A stretch of DNA of 64,000 bases. Source: Nostoc sp. TCL26-01. GTDB taxonomy: Bacteria > Cyanobacteriota > Cyanobacteriia > Cyanobacteriales > Nostocaceae. This document shows positions 48,564 to 57,852 of this stretch, piece after piece. Location: the NCBI RefSeq assembly GCF_013393945.1, contig NZ_CP040297.1, forward strand, positions 1,566,804 to 1,630,803. Reading direction: 5' to 3'. The notes beneath the pieces were generated by a model, which saw only the letters and a list, made by a program, of their open reading frames with translations, did not search any database and was not told where the DNA came from. Position numbers and translations under genes: made by a program. Position 1 is the stretch's first letter, and every line of letters begins with the position of its first letter.

Positions 48564-48760
48564 GGAATGGGTAATTGGTAATGGGTAATTGGTAATGGTA
48601 GAGACGTAGCAGTGCTACGTCTCTACGTCTCTGCATCTCTACGTGTATATAAGGGTTTTAGGCAAATTTGTGTTTTTGTGTTGAAACAATCACATAAGTT
48701 AGGGACTTCCAAAAAATAAAATATTCAATAGGTGAAAGCAAATATAATCATTGCATTTTT
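48564..48760. other. Convergent spacer with repeats
   Basis: GGTAATT-type repeats at about 48566-48597, then the 29-base palindrome (listed separately), then CTACGTCTCTGCATCTCTACG. The rest to 48760 is ordinary AT-rich sequence without a gene. Confidence 0.5.
48598..48626. repeat. 29-bp palindromic repeat, copy 1 (GTAGAGACGTAGCA arms)
   Basis: Arms of 14 bases (GTAGAGACGTAGCA and its complement) around one central base, perfectly paired. First of four related palindromes within 8.2 kb (others at 53627, 55689 and 56726). It follows the NACHT gene. Confidence 0.9.
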
Positions 48761-48859
48761 CCTCCCCTGCCTCCCCTGCCTCCCCTGCCTCCCCTGCCTC
48801 TCCTGCCTCTCCTGCCTCCCCTGCCTTCCCTGCCTCTCCTGCCTCCCCTGCCTCCCCTA
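48761..48859. repeat. Tandem 9-bp repeat, CCTCCCCTG, 11 copies
   Basis: Eleven 9-base units fill 48761-48859 with occasional C/T changes. The reverse strand reads as CAGGGGAGG units, strongly G-rich, and lies directly downstream of the Fur-family gene stop (48862). Confidence 0.92.
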
Positions 48860-48861
48860 CT

Positions 48862-49311
48862 TCAAATATCTTCTTGGGGATGGCGGTAGCCATAGAAGTT
48901 AATACTGTAGTCAGTAATTTTCACTCCTGTTCTTTGTTCAACTTCCCTGACAAAATCCTCTGGGAGTTCGATATGTACATCGAGGATTTGGTTAGTGTCG
49001 AGACAATTGACATGACTATGAGAGTCGCTAATGTTACCATAAAGACGACCATCACAGCGTTCGATAGACTCTATAATCCCTTGACTGGATAACGCTTCTA
49101 GGTTTTGATATACAGATGTATGTCCGATTTCTTTGCCTTGTTGGTTAAGGCGATCGTAAATTTCTCTAGCAGAAAGATGTTCATTAGCTTGCCATAGCAA
49201 CTCTAGAATAAAGCGGCGTTGGCGGCTCACACGCATACCCAGCATTTGACAGCGCTCAAGTGCATCTTCTAGAGAACGAATGGGTTTTGTCGATACTGCC
49301 TGTTGTTGCAT
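48862..49311 (-). CDS. Fur family transcriptional regulator, PerR/FurC-like
   Basis: A 149-residue metal-sensing repressor. The winged-helix DNA-binding domain covers residues 10-85 (RVSRQRRFILELLWQANEHL, SAREIYDRLNQQG, TSVYQNLEALSSQG). The dimer and metal domain has CDGRLYGN, DSHSHVNCLD and the HIELP region. The usual C-terminal zinc CxxC pairs are absent, as I recall for the cyanobacterial FurC/PerR type, which responds to peroxide. Identity as PerR rather than Fur or Zur is therefore likely but not proven. It ends against a 9-bp tandem repeat. Confidence 0.8.
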   Translation of the reverse strand: MQQQAVSTKPIRSLEDALERCQMLGMRVSRQRRFILELLWQANEHLSAREIYDRLNQQGKEIGHTSVYQNLEALSSQGIIESIERCDGRLYGNISDSHSHVNCLDTNQILDVHIELPEDFVREVEQRTGVKITDYSINFYGYRHPQEDI

Positions 49312-49791
49312 ATTTAAGTCTATTTACTATGAGGGATTTTTCCCGTTTTGATGGTTATTGCTGTTTTGTATATGCCAGAATCCTATATATCACCATGTCA
49401 CCTCTGGCCGATTGGTAAATGCTGGGGAAACCACAGTATGAGGAGATATATTTTAGTCTTTTTGGGGGATTACTCGCCGTACCTTCATCTAAAACAAACT
49501 CATTACAACTTTAGCTTAAAACAATCGGCAATGTCCACCTCAAGGCACAAGTGTTGTTTTGTTGAGTCAAAAATTGTGAATATGTGCGTTAACAAAGTAA
49601 CGCCATTTTTCGCCATATTACAAATAAAGATAGAGTTTTCCCTTGACTTGAAGCTCGTAGAAAAATTAGCAAAGGTAGTCAGTTACACATTCATGCACAA
49701 AAGGAGCAGAAATTTCAATTCTGCTCCATGAAATAAAGATATGCAACTTGAAGTTGGAACAGCTATGAAGTTTGCTGAACTGTTCTTATCC
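49312..49791. other. Upstream region of the Fur-family gene, no gene seen
   Basis: About 480 bases between the reverse-strand Fur-family gene and the reverse-strand Nudix gene. A forward frame of 127 codons at 49348-49731 has irregular composition and is not credited. No clear Fur or PerR box could be recognised by eye. Confidence 0.4.
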
Positions 49792-50340
49792 TTAAATTAG
49801 GAAAGGCCGTGCTAAGAAAAAGCTGGTGATTGATTTAGCATCTATGGGTTCTCCTTCCAGAATGGCTTTTTCTAGTTCTTCGGGAGTTAACAAGATAGTC
49901 TCAATGTCTTCGTCTTCATCTTGCTGGGGTGGTGTATCTAGCTTTGTTAAATCTCTTGCCAAAAAAGCATAGATAATTTCATCGGAATAACCAGGAGCCA
50001 AGAAAAACTCCCCTAGCTTATCCCATTTCTGGGCGCTATAACCTGTCTCTTCTTCAATTTCTCTCTGGACTGTCGCTAAAGGATCTTCACTGGGTTCTAA
50101 CGTGCCTGCGGGAAACTCTAGTATTCGTCCTTGAACAGCAAAACGGTATTGACGTACAAGTACTAGTTTACCTTCCGCCGTCACGGGTACAGCTAGAGCG
50201 CCGCCGGGGTGACGGATGCACTCCCATTCACCTTCGACTTTGTTGGGTAAACGCAAGCGATTGACTTCAAAATCAAACTTGCGCCCTTTATGGAACAGGC
50301 GTTGTTTTAAAAGCTGTGGTAATTCTCTACCTAGTGGCAT
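49792..50340 (-). CDS. Nudix hydrolase, ADP-ribose pyrophosphatase type
   Basis: A 182-residue hydrolase of nucleoside diphosphate derivatives, most like ADP-ribose pyrophosphatases that recycle ADP-ribose to AMP and ribose 5-phosphate. The Nudix box is complete: GTLEPSEDP then QREIEEETGY, giving the metal-binding glutamates. RHPGGALAVPV and LVRQYRFAVQGRILEFPAGT are typical of the ADP-ribose group. ATG at 50340 (MPLGRELP) is preferred over an in-frame start 18 codons upstream. It lies about 100 bases downstream of folK on the same strand, perhaps in one transcript. Confidence 0.88.
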   Translation of the reverse strand: MPLGRELPQLLKQRLFHKGRKFDFEVNRLRLPNKVEGEWECIRHPGGALAVPVTAEGKLVLVRQYRFAVQGRILEFPAGTLEPSEDPLATVQREIEEETGYSAQKWDKLGEFFLAPGYSDEIIYAFLARDLTKLDTPPQQDEDEDIETILLTPEELEKAILEGEPIDAKSITSFFLARPFLI

Positions 50341-50435
50341 AGTTAAATAGTTTTGTCTAAATAGTGCAGATAAACAATGGGTGACAATACGCAATTAATT
50401 TGATGTACCCGTGTTTTCTGCTATGGGTAATGGTT

Positions 50436-50924
50436 TTAACTGCCCTTTAACAAATGTACATCAGAACAGTCTACCTGTTTTACCAGCTCTTTAATCACAT
50501 ATCCGGAAACTGGTTCTACCCAGTCAGGAGCAATCTCTGCTAGGGGTACTAATACAAAAGCGCGATCGCACATTCGCGGATGGGGGATCTGAAGAGTCGG
50601 TGTATTCAAGATTAAGTCATCATACAATAACAAATCCAAGTCTAGCGATCGCGCCCCCCAACGTTGTTGACGCACGCGCCCAAATTTTTGCTCGACTGCT
50701 AGCAAAGTTGCTAACAACTGCTGGGGACTCATGTCTACTTGTAATGTCACACAGCCGTTGAGGTAGTCTGGCTGTGGTGGCCCGACTGCTTTAGTTTTAT
50801 ACCAGCTAGAAATGGCATCTAGTTGAATGCCGGGGATCGCTGCTAATTCTGTTGTGGCAGCTTGGAGTATTGCCAAGGAATCACCCAAATTACTACCAAG
50901 GGCAATGGCACTACCTTTAACTAT
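50436..50924 (-). CDS. folK: 6-hydroxymethyl-7,8-dihydropterin pyrophosphokinase, non-standard start
   Basis: HPPK transfers pyrophosphate from ATP to the pterin in folate synthesis. The core RWGARSLDLDLLLYDD and HPRMCDRAFVLVPL are intact. The first ordinary start (TTG, 50888) would cut the conserved N-terminal strand. Read upstream, the frame gives KGSAIALGSNLGDS, the normal HPPK beginning, but no ATG, GTG or TTG occurs before an in-frame stop. AGGAAAG at 50928-50934 suggests initiation at ATA (50922-50924), GTT (50919-50921) or ATT (50904-50906). The start given here is provisional. A sequencing error or a rare start codon is possible. The gene precedes the Nudix gene. Confidence 0.75.
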   Translation of the reverse strand: MVKGSAIALGSNLGDSLAILQAATTELAAIPGIQLDAISSWYKTKAVGPPQPDYLNGCVTLQVDMSPQQLLATLLAVEQKFGRVRQQRWGARSLDLDLLLYDDLILNTPTLQIPHPRMCDRAFVLVPLAEIAPDWVEPVSGYVIKELVKQVDCSDVHLLKGS

Positions 50925-51188
50925 CTGCTTTCCTGAGTAACTTTTAATAGTTTGATTACTCTCAATATATCAATTGAATGTTGTATTTTTCTTTACTGAA
51001 AGTATATTTTAACTACTAAAAAACATTTTTGAGTAGCAATGAATTCAGTTAATTGTTTATGAGATATTATACTAACACGAATGTATTGTTCTCACCTGGA
51101 ATATCTTGTTTCAGGATGATGACAAAATATGCAGCGAAGAACTAATTTGGAGAAATTTACCTCCTGGTTCTAGCAATGAGTAATTAAC

Positions 51189-53543
51189 TTGAGTGACTCT
51201 GACAAGGAGGAACCCCACTTGCCGCCTAGTAATCAGTATGAACATGAAGAATCGACAGTTGAGAGCTTGCCTCCAACAACAGAGGTAAAACCCAAGCGGT
51301 TACTCAACCAAATAGGTGGTGTAACGTCTGGGATCATTACTAGGTTTACGAGCCGCGAGAAACCACTTTATCGCCGTGTCTGGTTTTGGGCTGGCTTAAG
51401 TGTAGGTGGCGGAATCATCGCCTTCAACTATTTTTTAGGCAAAATAGATAGAACTTTGCCGGATAAATCTGAATTACAAGCTGTTGTTCGTGAGCAAACA
51501 TTAACTATCAAAGCTGTTGATGGCAGTATATTACAACAGCAAGGAGAAGCGACCAGAGAACAAGTTAATTTAGAACAGATCCCGGATACTTTACAACAAG
51601 CCTTCATTGCGGCTGAAGATAGCAGATTTAAGCAACATAATGGTGTTGATGCTCAAGGAATTGTCAGAGCAATATTTAATAATTTGCGATCGCAAAATGT
51701 GGTAGAAGGTGGTAGCACTATCACACAACAGTTAGCGCGAATTCTGTTCTTGAAACAGGAACGCACAGTTTGGCGCAAACTCAAAGAAGCGCGTCTGGCG
51801 CAAAAAATGGAAGCAGAATTGACCAAAGACCAGATACTAGAACGTTATATGAATCTGGTGTATTTGGGTGCTGGCGCTTATGGTGTAGCGGATGCAGCTT
51901 GGGTCTATTTCAGTAAACCAGTAGATAAACTTTCTCTAGCAGAAATGGCAACTATTGCTGGCTTACCACCTGCGCCTAGTTTGTACGCACCAGATAAAAA
52001 TCCCAATGCTGCCAAACAACGACGAAATTTAGTCTTGCAACGGATGGAAAAAGAGGGATTCATCACCCCAGCCCAAAGACAAGCCGCAATTCAAGAACCC
52101 CTAGCGCTCAAACCGAGTCCCCCCAAGCGCTTACAAGTACAATTTCCCTACTTTAATAGTTACGTTCAACAAGAATTACCAAAATATGTAGCCCCTGATG
52201 TGTTAGCCGCCGGGGGTTTAACAGTGGAAACTAGCTTAAACCCAACTTGGCAAGTAGCCGCAGAAGCCGCAGTCGCCAAAACCCTGCGTAATCAAGGTCA
52301 ATGGGAAAACTTTAAACAAGCCGCCTTAGTGGCAATTGACCCCCGCAATGGTGAAATTCAAGCCATGGTAGGGGGTAAAGACTTTAGTAAAAACCAATTT
52401 AATCGTGTTACCCAAGCCAAACGGCAACCAGGATCAACATTTAAAGGTTTTGTTTATGCGGCAGCGATCGCCACAGGCAAAAGCCCCTATGATACTTATT
52501 TAGATGCCCCCTTTGTAGTTGATGGCTACGAACCCAAAAACTACGGTGAAACTTTCCGGGGGATGATCAATATGCGTCAAGCCCTGACCCGTTCTGTGAA
52601 TGTGGTGGCGCTGAAGATATTGCTGGATGTGGGATTTGAGCCAACAATTAAACTAGCCCGTGACATGGGGATCAAGTCGGAACTGAAACCAACGTATTCT
52701 TTAGCACTTGGCTCCAATGAAGTCAATCTTTTAGAATTGACCAATGCTTACGGGAGTTTTGCCACCCAAGGTTTATACAATGAAGCTCATGGTATCCGCC
52801 GCATCCTGAACCGTAAAGGACAAGTAATTTGGTCAGCTAATTTTCAGTCTCGGCGAGTCCTTGATGCCGACAGCGCTGCTATCATGACTTGGATGCTACG
52901 CAACGTCGTCGAAGCGGGAACCGGTGCAGCAGCCCAACTAGATAATCGTCCTGTAGCCGGCAAGACAGGTACATCTGACGAAGCCCGTGATTTGTGGTTT
53001 ATTGGCTACATTCCCCAAGTGGTCGGCGGAGTTTGGTTAGGCAATGATGACAATCGTCCTACCTATGGTAGTAGTGGTAGTGCCGCTTATACATGGCATG
53101 AGTTTATGGAAAAAGCCGTGGAGGGAATGCCTGTAGAAAAGTTTCCCGAAAGACCCAAACTCGAAGGACGTAAAGGTAGTATCAAAGCAAAACCCATCAA
53201 GCCCGGAAAAATAGTCAACGGTGTCATCGACTCTAATGATGATGACGAATCAAACCAGGAAACTAGGTCATCGACAAGGCGTAGAAGACGCTACCAACAA
53301 TCAGATGAAAACACGTCATCTGATACACCCAGAAGAAGACGACGCTATCGGAGTGAAGTATCTACTTCAGAGCAAACCGATGAAACACCTCGCAGAAGAA
53401 GGCAGTCTCGACAAACTGTAGACTCGGAAGTTACTACCCCCCGGAGATCACGACGGTCTACATCCCCAGGAACTAGTTCTGGTTCTGGTAATTCTACCGC
53501 ACCTACCCCGTCCTGGCGAGAAAGACTCAGACCAAGTACATGA
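51189..53543 (+). CDS. Class A penicillin-binding protein (transglycosylase-transpeptidase)
   Basis: A 784-residue bifunctional cell-wall synthase. A cytoplasmic tail is followed by a membrane helix at 64-84. The GT51 domain has the catalytic glutamate at E143 (AAEDSRFKQHNG) and GGSTITQQLARILF at 174-187. The transpeptidase domain has the active-site serine S416 in STFK (416-419), SVN at 469-471 and KTGT at 592-595. The last 120 residues are basic, Arg/Ser/Thr-rich and disordered (RRRRR blocks). The start is TTG at 51189. The upstream ATG at 51177 reads into a stop after three codons. Which of the cyanobacterial class A PBPs it is cannot be said. Confidence 0.93.
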   Translation: MSDSDKEEPHLPPSNQYEHEESTVESLPPTTEVKPKRLLNQIGGVTSGIITRFTSREKPLYRRVWFWAGLSVGGGIIAFNYFLGKIDRTLPDKSELQAVVREQTLTIKAVDGSILQQQGEATREQVNLEQIPDTLQQAFIAAEDSRFKQHNGVDAQGIVRAIFNNLRSQNVVEGGSTITQQLARILFLKQERTVWRKLKEARLAQKMEAELTKDQILERYMNLVYLGAGAYGVADAAWVYFSKPVDKLSLAEMATIAGLPPAPSLYAPDKNPNAAKQRRNLVLQRMEKEGFITPAQRQAAIQEPLALKPSPPKRLQVQFPYFNSYVQQELPKYVAPDVLAAGGLTVETSLNPTWQVAAEAAVAKTLRNQGQWENFKQAALVAIDPRNGEIQAMVGGKDFSKNQFNRVTQAKRQPGSTFKGFVYAAAIATGKSPYDTYLDAPFVVDGYEPKNYGETFRGMINMRQALTRSVNVVALKILLDVGFEPTIKLARDMGIKSELKPTYSLALGSNEVNLLELTNAYGSFATQGLYNEAHGIRRILNRKGQVIWSANFQSRRVLDADSAAIMTWMLRNVVEAGTGAAAQLDNRPVAGKTGTSDEARDLWFIGYIPQVVGGVWLGNDDNRPTYGSSGSAAYTWHEFMEKAVEGMPVEKFPERPKLEGRKGSIKAKPIKPGKIVNGVIDSNDDDESNQETRSSTRRRRRYQQSDENTSSDTPRRRRRYRSEVSTSEQTDETPRRRRQSRQTVDSEVTTPRRSRRSTSPGTSSGSGNSTAPTPSWRERLRPST

Positions 53544-53899
53544 CCAAATCAGTTAACAGTTATCAGTTACCAGTTACCATTTAACGCCTAATGTGTATTA
53601 AAGACGAAAACCCTACATTTATCGTTGTAGAGACGTTGCAATGCAACGTCTCTACCGCACCAGAATCCTCGACATATCGTTGATTTTTGTAATTCACATC
53701 AGACGTATTTAATAAACGTTTACTGTTCACTGTTATACAAAGCCCCTCAATTTATTGATGGGGATTAACTGGTCACTGTTGACTATTGACTATTGACTAT
53801 TGACTGTTTACAAATCCCTCATCTCTCATTGCCGCATCGGCATGAGACAATCAGTAATACAATCGCCATACAAGCGATGCAGGCGCTGAAGGAAAAACA
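53544..53899. other. Spacer with palindrome and STRR repeats
   Basis: About 360 bases. It contains CAGTTATCAGTTACCAGTTACC-type repeats at 53552-53580, the second 29-bp palindrome at 53627-53655, and TGACTAT heptamers at about 53777-53803. No gene; the ilvD promoter is not evident. Confidence 0.6.
53627..53655. repeat. 29-bp palindromic repeat, copy 2 (GTAGAGACGTTGCA arms)
   Basis: Perfect 14-base arms GTAGAGACGTTGCA around a single A. One arm base pair differs from copy 1 (TTGCA for TAGCA) and its partner in the other arm has changed with it. Confidence 0.9.
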
Positions 53900-55591
53900 A
53901 TGTCAGAAAATTTCAGAAGTAAAGTTGTCACACAAGGGGTGCAGCGATCGCCTAATCGAGCTATGCTGCGGGCAGTAGGTTTTCAAGATGCAGACTTTAC
54001 CAAAGCCATTGTGGGTGTTGCCAATGGCTACAGCACCATTACCCCGTGCAACATGGGGATTAATAAACTAGCACAAAGAGCAGAAATCGGGATTAAACAC
54101 GCTGGGGCTATGCCGCAAATATTCGGCACAATTACCATTAGTGATGGGATTTCTATGGGAACCGAAGGGATGAAATATTCCCTGGTGTCACGGGAAGTGA
54201 TTGCTGACTCCATTGAAACAGTCTGTAATGGACAGATGATGGATGGGGTGATTGCCATCGGTGGTTGTGATAAGAATATGCCAGGGGCAATGATTGCGAT
54301 CGCCCGGTTAAATATCCCGGCTATATTTGTTTATGGTGGCACAATTAAACCCGGACACTACAACGGCCGTGACCTAACTGTAGTCAGTTCCTTTGAAGCG
54401 GTCGGACAATACAGTGCAGGCAGAATTGATGATGCCGAACTCACAGCCGTAGAACGCAATGCTTGTCCTGGGGCTGGTTCTTGCGGAGGGATGTATACCG
54501 CAAATACCATGTCTTCTGCCTTTGAAGCGATGGGTATGAGTTTACCTTATTCTTCCACAATGGCAGCAGAAGATGAGGAAAAAGCCGATAGTACAGAAGA
54601 ATCAGCAAAAGTTTTAGTAGAAGCCATTCGTCATCAACTCTTACCCAGACAAATTATCACCCGTAAATCTATTGAGAATGCCATCTCGGTGATTATGGCC
54701 GTGGGTGGTTCTACAAATGCCGTACTACATTTTCTGGCGATCGCCAGGGCTGCTGGTGTAGAACTAAACTTAGATGACTTTGAGACAATTCGGGGACGTG
54801 TGCCGGTTTTGTGCGATTTAAAACCCAGTGGTAGATATGTCGCTACCGACTTGCACAAAGCTGGCGGTATTCCCCAAGTCATGAAAATGTTATTATTGCA
54901 TGATTTGCTGCATGGTGACTGTCTCACCATCACAGGTAAAACCATTGCTGAAGTTTTAGCAGATATCCCAGATGCACCATCCCCAGACCAAGATGTGATT
55001 CGTCCTTGGGATCATCCATTATATGCCCAAGGTCACTTAGCGATCCTCAAAGGTAATCTAGCGACAGAAGGGGCTGTGGCCAAAATTACTGGGGTGAAAA
55101 AACCTGTGATTACTGGGCCAGCAAGAATATTTGAATCGGAAGAAGACTGTTTAGATGCAGTTTTAGCAGGGAAAATTCAAGCTGGTGATGTGATTGTCAT
55201 CCGCTACGAAGGCCCCAAAGGCGGCCCCGGTATGCGAGAAATGTTAGCACCAACCTCAGCCATTATTGGTGCGGGTTTGGGTGATTCCGTCGGCTTAATT
55301 ACCGATGGACGCTTCTCTGGCGGTACTTACGGCATGGTAGTCGGACACGTCGCCCCAGAAGCAGCTGTGGGTGGGGCGATCGCTCTGGTAGAAGAAGGTG
55401 ATAGTATTACTATCGACGCTCATGCACGCTTGTTACAGCTAAATATCTCTGATGCAGAATTAGCTCATCGTCGTGCCAATTGGCAACCCCGTCCACCCCG
55501 TTACACTCAAGGTATACTAGCGAAATACACTAAGTTAGTGGCTTCTAGTAGTCTCGGTGCTGTTACAGATTTAGACTTGTTCCCCCAATAA
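53900..55591 (+). CDS. ilvD: Dihydroxy-acid dehydratase
   Basis: A 563-residue Fe-S enzyme that dehydrates dihydroxy-isovalerate and dihydroxy-methylvalerate in valine, leucine and isoleucine synthesis. The cluster-binding cysteines lie in [31 protein letters not shown] and [33 protein letters not shown] and [12 protein letters not shown] follow in the second domain. Length and order match the family, with no fusion. The start ATG at 53900 ([13 protein letters not shown]) is normal. The gene stands alone between repeats. The palindrome after it may act as a terminator. Confidence 0.96.
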   Translation: MSENFRSKVVTQGVQRSPNRAMLRAVGFQDADFTKAIVGVANGYSTITPCNMGINKLAQRAEIGIKHAGAMPQIFGTITISDGISMGTEGMKYSLVSREVIADSIETVCNGQMMDGVIAIGGCDKNMPGAMIAIARLNIPAIFVYGGTIKPGHYNGRDLTVVSSFEAVGQYSAGRIDDAELTAVERNACPGAGSCGGMYTANTMSSAFEAMGMSLPYSSTMAAEDEEKADSTEESAKVLVEAIRHQLLPRQIITRKSIENAISVIMAVGGSTNAVLHFLAIARAAGVELNLDDFETIRGRVPVLCDLKPSGRYVATDLHKAGGIPQVMKMLLLHDLLHGDCLTITGKTIAEVLADIPDAPSPDQDVIRPWDHPLYAQGHLAILKGNLATEGAVAKITGVKKPVITGPARIFESEEDCLDAVLAGKIQAGDVIVIRYEGPKGGPGMREMLAPTSAIIGAGLGDSVGLITDGRFSGGTYGMVVGHVAPEAAVGGAIALVEEGDSITIDAHARLLQLNISDAELAHRRANWQPRPPRYTQGILAKYTKLVASSSLGAVTDLDLFPQ

Positions 55592-55688
55592 CTCAAGTTA
55601 CTAGCTGATTTATATGTAGTCTCTGGTCGCAGTAATTGGTAATGGTGAATTGATCATCGGGAGAAAATTATTACTCATTTCCGCAAAA

Positions 55689-55717
55689 GTAGAGACGTAG
55701 CATTGCTACGTCTTTAC
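55689..55717. repeat. 29-bp palindromic repeat, copy 3 (GTAGAGACGTAGCA arms)
   Basis: Arms as in copy 1 but with one G-T wobble (CGTCTTTAC). It is about 100 bases downstream of ilvD. Confidence 0.85.
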
Positions 55718-55862
55718 AAGGATTTTCGGTAACGCAGCATAAATCTCTACCAGATGTTTATTACCCCATTACCTATTAGTCCTACAATTTTTTGATGAAC
55801 CTTTGCCAAAATAGAAACAAGGATTGTTGCTGATTTAGTTCTAGCATCGGTAAAATTTTTCT

Positions 55863-56549
55863 ATGATGCCGCCAACAGACGTAAACTTGCTTGAAGAGTT
55901 GTTCCGAAACTGGCAAATAGTCAAAGATCAGGTTAGTCAAAAAGTGAGTTCTCTCACCAACTCAGCACACCAATTTGGTAAATCATTACAGGAAACAGCC
56001 AATACCACAACTGATCAGACCATTGATGTAGTTACACAAACATTACAACAAAGTTGGCAAACAGCTGAACAGGTTAAGAGTACAACATCTGCTGCTGTCA
56101 AAACAGCTATTTCTTCATCTATCAATGATTGGTTAGTACAACACCCGACGTTTTTACGGTTAGTACAAATATTAGCTTGGGCTACTAATCATCCCATCAT
56201 CAGCTTAATAATTTTGCTATTTGCCATAGCTCTCTTGGGGAATCTTATCAAAACAATGGTGCGTTTGATTGAGACAGCTAGCTGGTCAATATTGCAAGTC
56301 CCTTTAAAATTAATCCAGGCGTTAATTAAAGTTAGTATTTTATCTATGAAGAAAGTGAGCAATTTTGCTCTACAAAAAATGACTAACCATCAAAAGCTAG
56401 ATGATCATTCAGATTTAATCGCTACAAGTCCTCAAACTATTTATACCGATAAACAACAAAGATTAACAGAAATTTCTCGCCGCTTAGAGATAATTCAACA
56501 GGAACAAAAAGAGCTTTTACAAGAAGCAGCAGACTTGATGAGTATATAG
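55863..56549 (+). CDS. Hypothetical membrane protein with coiled coils (228 aa)
   Basis: I do not recognise a family. Residues 1-100 are helical and Ser/Thr/Gln-rich (LQETANTTTDQTIDVVTQTL), probably coiled coil. Residues 112-137 form a membrane helix (PIISLIILLFAIALLGNLI) and a second amphipathic stretch follows (ASWSILQVPLKLIQALIKV). The last 35 residues are a coiled coil (LTEISRRLEIIQQEQKELLQ). No catalytic motif. It may be a membrane scaffold. It lies alone between ilvD and the phosphate genes. Met2 is an alternative start. Confidence 0.65.
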   Translation: MMPPTDVNLLEELFRNWQIVKDQVSQKVSSLTNSAHQFGKSLQETANTTTDQTIDVVTQTLQQSWQTAEQVKSTTSAAVKTAISSSINDWLVQHPTFLRLVQILAWATNHPIISLIILLFAIALLGNLIKTMVRLIETASWSILQVPLKLIQALIKVSILSMKKVSNFALQKMTNHQKLDDHSDLIATSPQTIYTDKQQRLTEISRRLEIIQQEQKELLQEAADLMSI

Positions 56550-57064
56550 TAATCCGATTTGATTTCTGAATCACTCCTAGAGGTAAGGAATTGGGGAACT
56601 CGGAACCCCCTCTGAGGATAAGGGGCAATGGGGACTGGGAAGAAAGAATAAAGGTGTACTGAGTTTTGTATGCGTAAGCGCAGGCTACGCTCTTCAGATG
56701 AAGGATGCAGAAATGCTAGTGAACAGTAGAGACGTTGCATTGCAACGTCTCTACATAATTTATGTGTATCATGATTAACGTGAAATGGTATAAAGCAATG
56801 AGATCCTGTAAACTTTTGGAACTTTGTAGCATTATGTGCATCTTCTAAGGTATTTTGAGTTTTGTATAGTAGTTGCTAGAGAAATTAATGCAAACGTGCA
56901 ACGAGAGTGATCTATGATATATTGAGCATCGTTACATATATTACTTTTTGCCAAACTATCCACGATCGCCAAAGCAAAAGCAAAAGTGTGGATGCAGCAA
57001 AAATAGACAATTAACTTAACAAAAATAGTTGATACAACCACAGGGTCAGACTTTTGTGATATCA
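56550..57064. other. Spacer upstream of the phosphate regulators, with palindrome copy 4
   Basis: About 515 bases without a gene. GCGTAAGCGCAGGCTACGCTC near 56674-56694 is a fragment of a common dispersed repeat, and the fourth 29-bp palindrome is at 56726-56754. TTAACTTAAC near 57010-57020 resembles half of a cyanobacterial Pho box (CTTAACCT repeats), but a convincing tandem box is not present. The promoter of the sphR gene should be here. Confidence 0.45.
56726..56754. repeat. 29-bp palindromic repeat, copy 4 (GTAGAGACGTTGCA arms)
   Basis: Same arms as copy 2, perfect, with a central T. About 310 bases before the sphR start. Confidence 0.9.
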
Positions 57065-57817
57065 ATGTACACCAGCGAATCAATCAAGTACTCGGCCAGA
57101 ACCGAGATTGGACAAACAAGTCGGATTCTGGTAGTTGAAGATGAAGAGCTTATTCAAGAGATGCTAGTAGTCGCCCTAGAAGAAGAAGGATATGGGGTGG
57201 TGACTGCGGCTGATGGGAGATCAGCTGTAGAGTATCTCAAAAGTTTTGAACCGAATGGGGGTGATTTTCCCTTCGATTTAGTAATTCTTGATTTGATGTT
57301 GCCGCAAATCAACGGCCTTGATATTTGCCGCTTGCTACGTCATCAAGGCAACCCAGTACCGATTTTGATGCTCAGTGCTAAAGGCAGTGAAACTGATCGC
57401 GTGTTAGGTTTAGAAGTAGGTGCAGATGACTATCTCACCAAACCCTTTAGTATGCGGGAATTAGTAGCTCGGTGTCGTGCTTTACTTCGTCGCCAGCGCT
57501 TGAGTACCTTACCTCAATTACCAGTACTGAAGTATAAAGAAGTTACCTTAAATCCTCAAGAGTGTCGAGTGCTAGTACGTGGGCAAGAAGTAAATCTTTC
57601 ACCCAAGGAATTCCGTTTATTGGAATTATTTATGAGTTATGCTCGCCGGGTATGGTCACGGGAGCAACTACTAGACCAAGTGTGGGGTCCAGATTTTGTC
57701 GGTGATAGCAAAACTGTAGATGTTCACATTCGTTGGTTACGGGAAAAACTGGAACAAGACCCCAGTCATCCTGAATATATTGTGACTGTCAGAGGATTTG
57801 GCTATCGGTTCGGATAA
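57065..57817 (+). CDS. sphR: Phosphate response regulator, PhoB/SphR type
   Basis: A 250-residue OmpR-family response regulator. In the receiver domain the acidic pair is E25-D26 (VVEDEEL), the phosphorylated residue is D76 (DLVILDLMLP) and the lysine is K126 (LTKPF). The winged-helix DNA-binding domain follows a short linker (LSPKEFRLLELFMSYARRVW, TVDVHIRWLREKLEQDP, TVRGFGYRFG). The assignment to phosphate control rests on its neighbours: a PhoR-like kinase and phoU follow at once. ATG at 57065 (MYTSES) is used. An in-frame TTG at 57029 would add 12 residues. Confidence 0.9.
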   Translation: MYTSESIKYSARTEIGQTSRILVVEDEELIQEMLVVALEEEGYGVVTAADGRSAVEYLKSFEPNGGDFPFDLVILDLMLPQINGLDICRLLRHQGNPVPILMLSAKGSETDRVLGLEVGADDYLTKPFSMRELVARCRALLRRQRLSTLPQLPVLKYKEVTLNPQECRVLVRGQEVNLSPKEFRLLELFMSYARRVWSREQLLDQVWGPDFVGDSKTVDVHIRWLREKLEQDPSHPEYIVTVRGFGYRFG

Positions 57818-57852
57818 TCTATTGAGATAGTTGTTAGTTTTTATTAGACCTT

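Noticed and set aside
48699..48893. Reverse frame encoding a (GEAGEA)n protein
   Set aside because: It is a translation of the 9-bp tandem repeat and overlaps the 3' end of the Fur-family gene.
49348..49731. Forward open frame of 127 codons upstream of the Fur-family gene
   Set aside because: Irregular composition, no ribosome binding site, no domain, and it overlaps the likely promoter region of the reverse-strand regulator.
57000..57030. Pho box upstream of sphR
   Set aside because: Only one TTAAC-type half is convincing. A tandem CTTAACCT pair with correct spacing was not seen.
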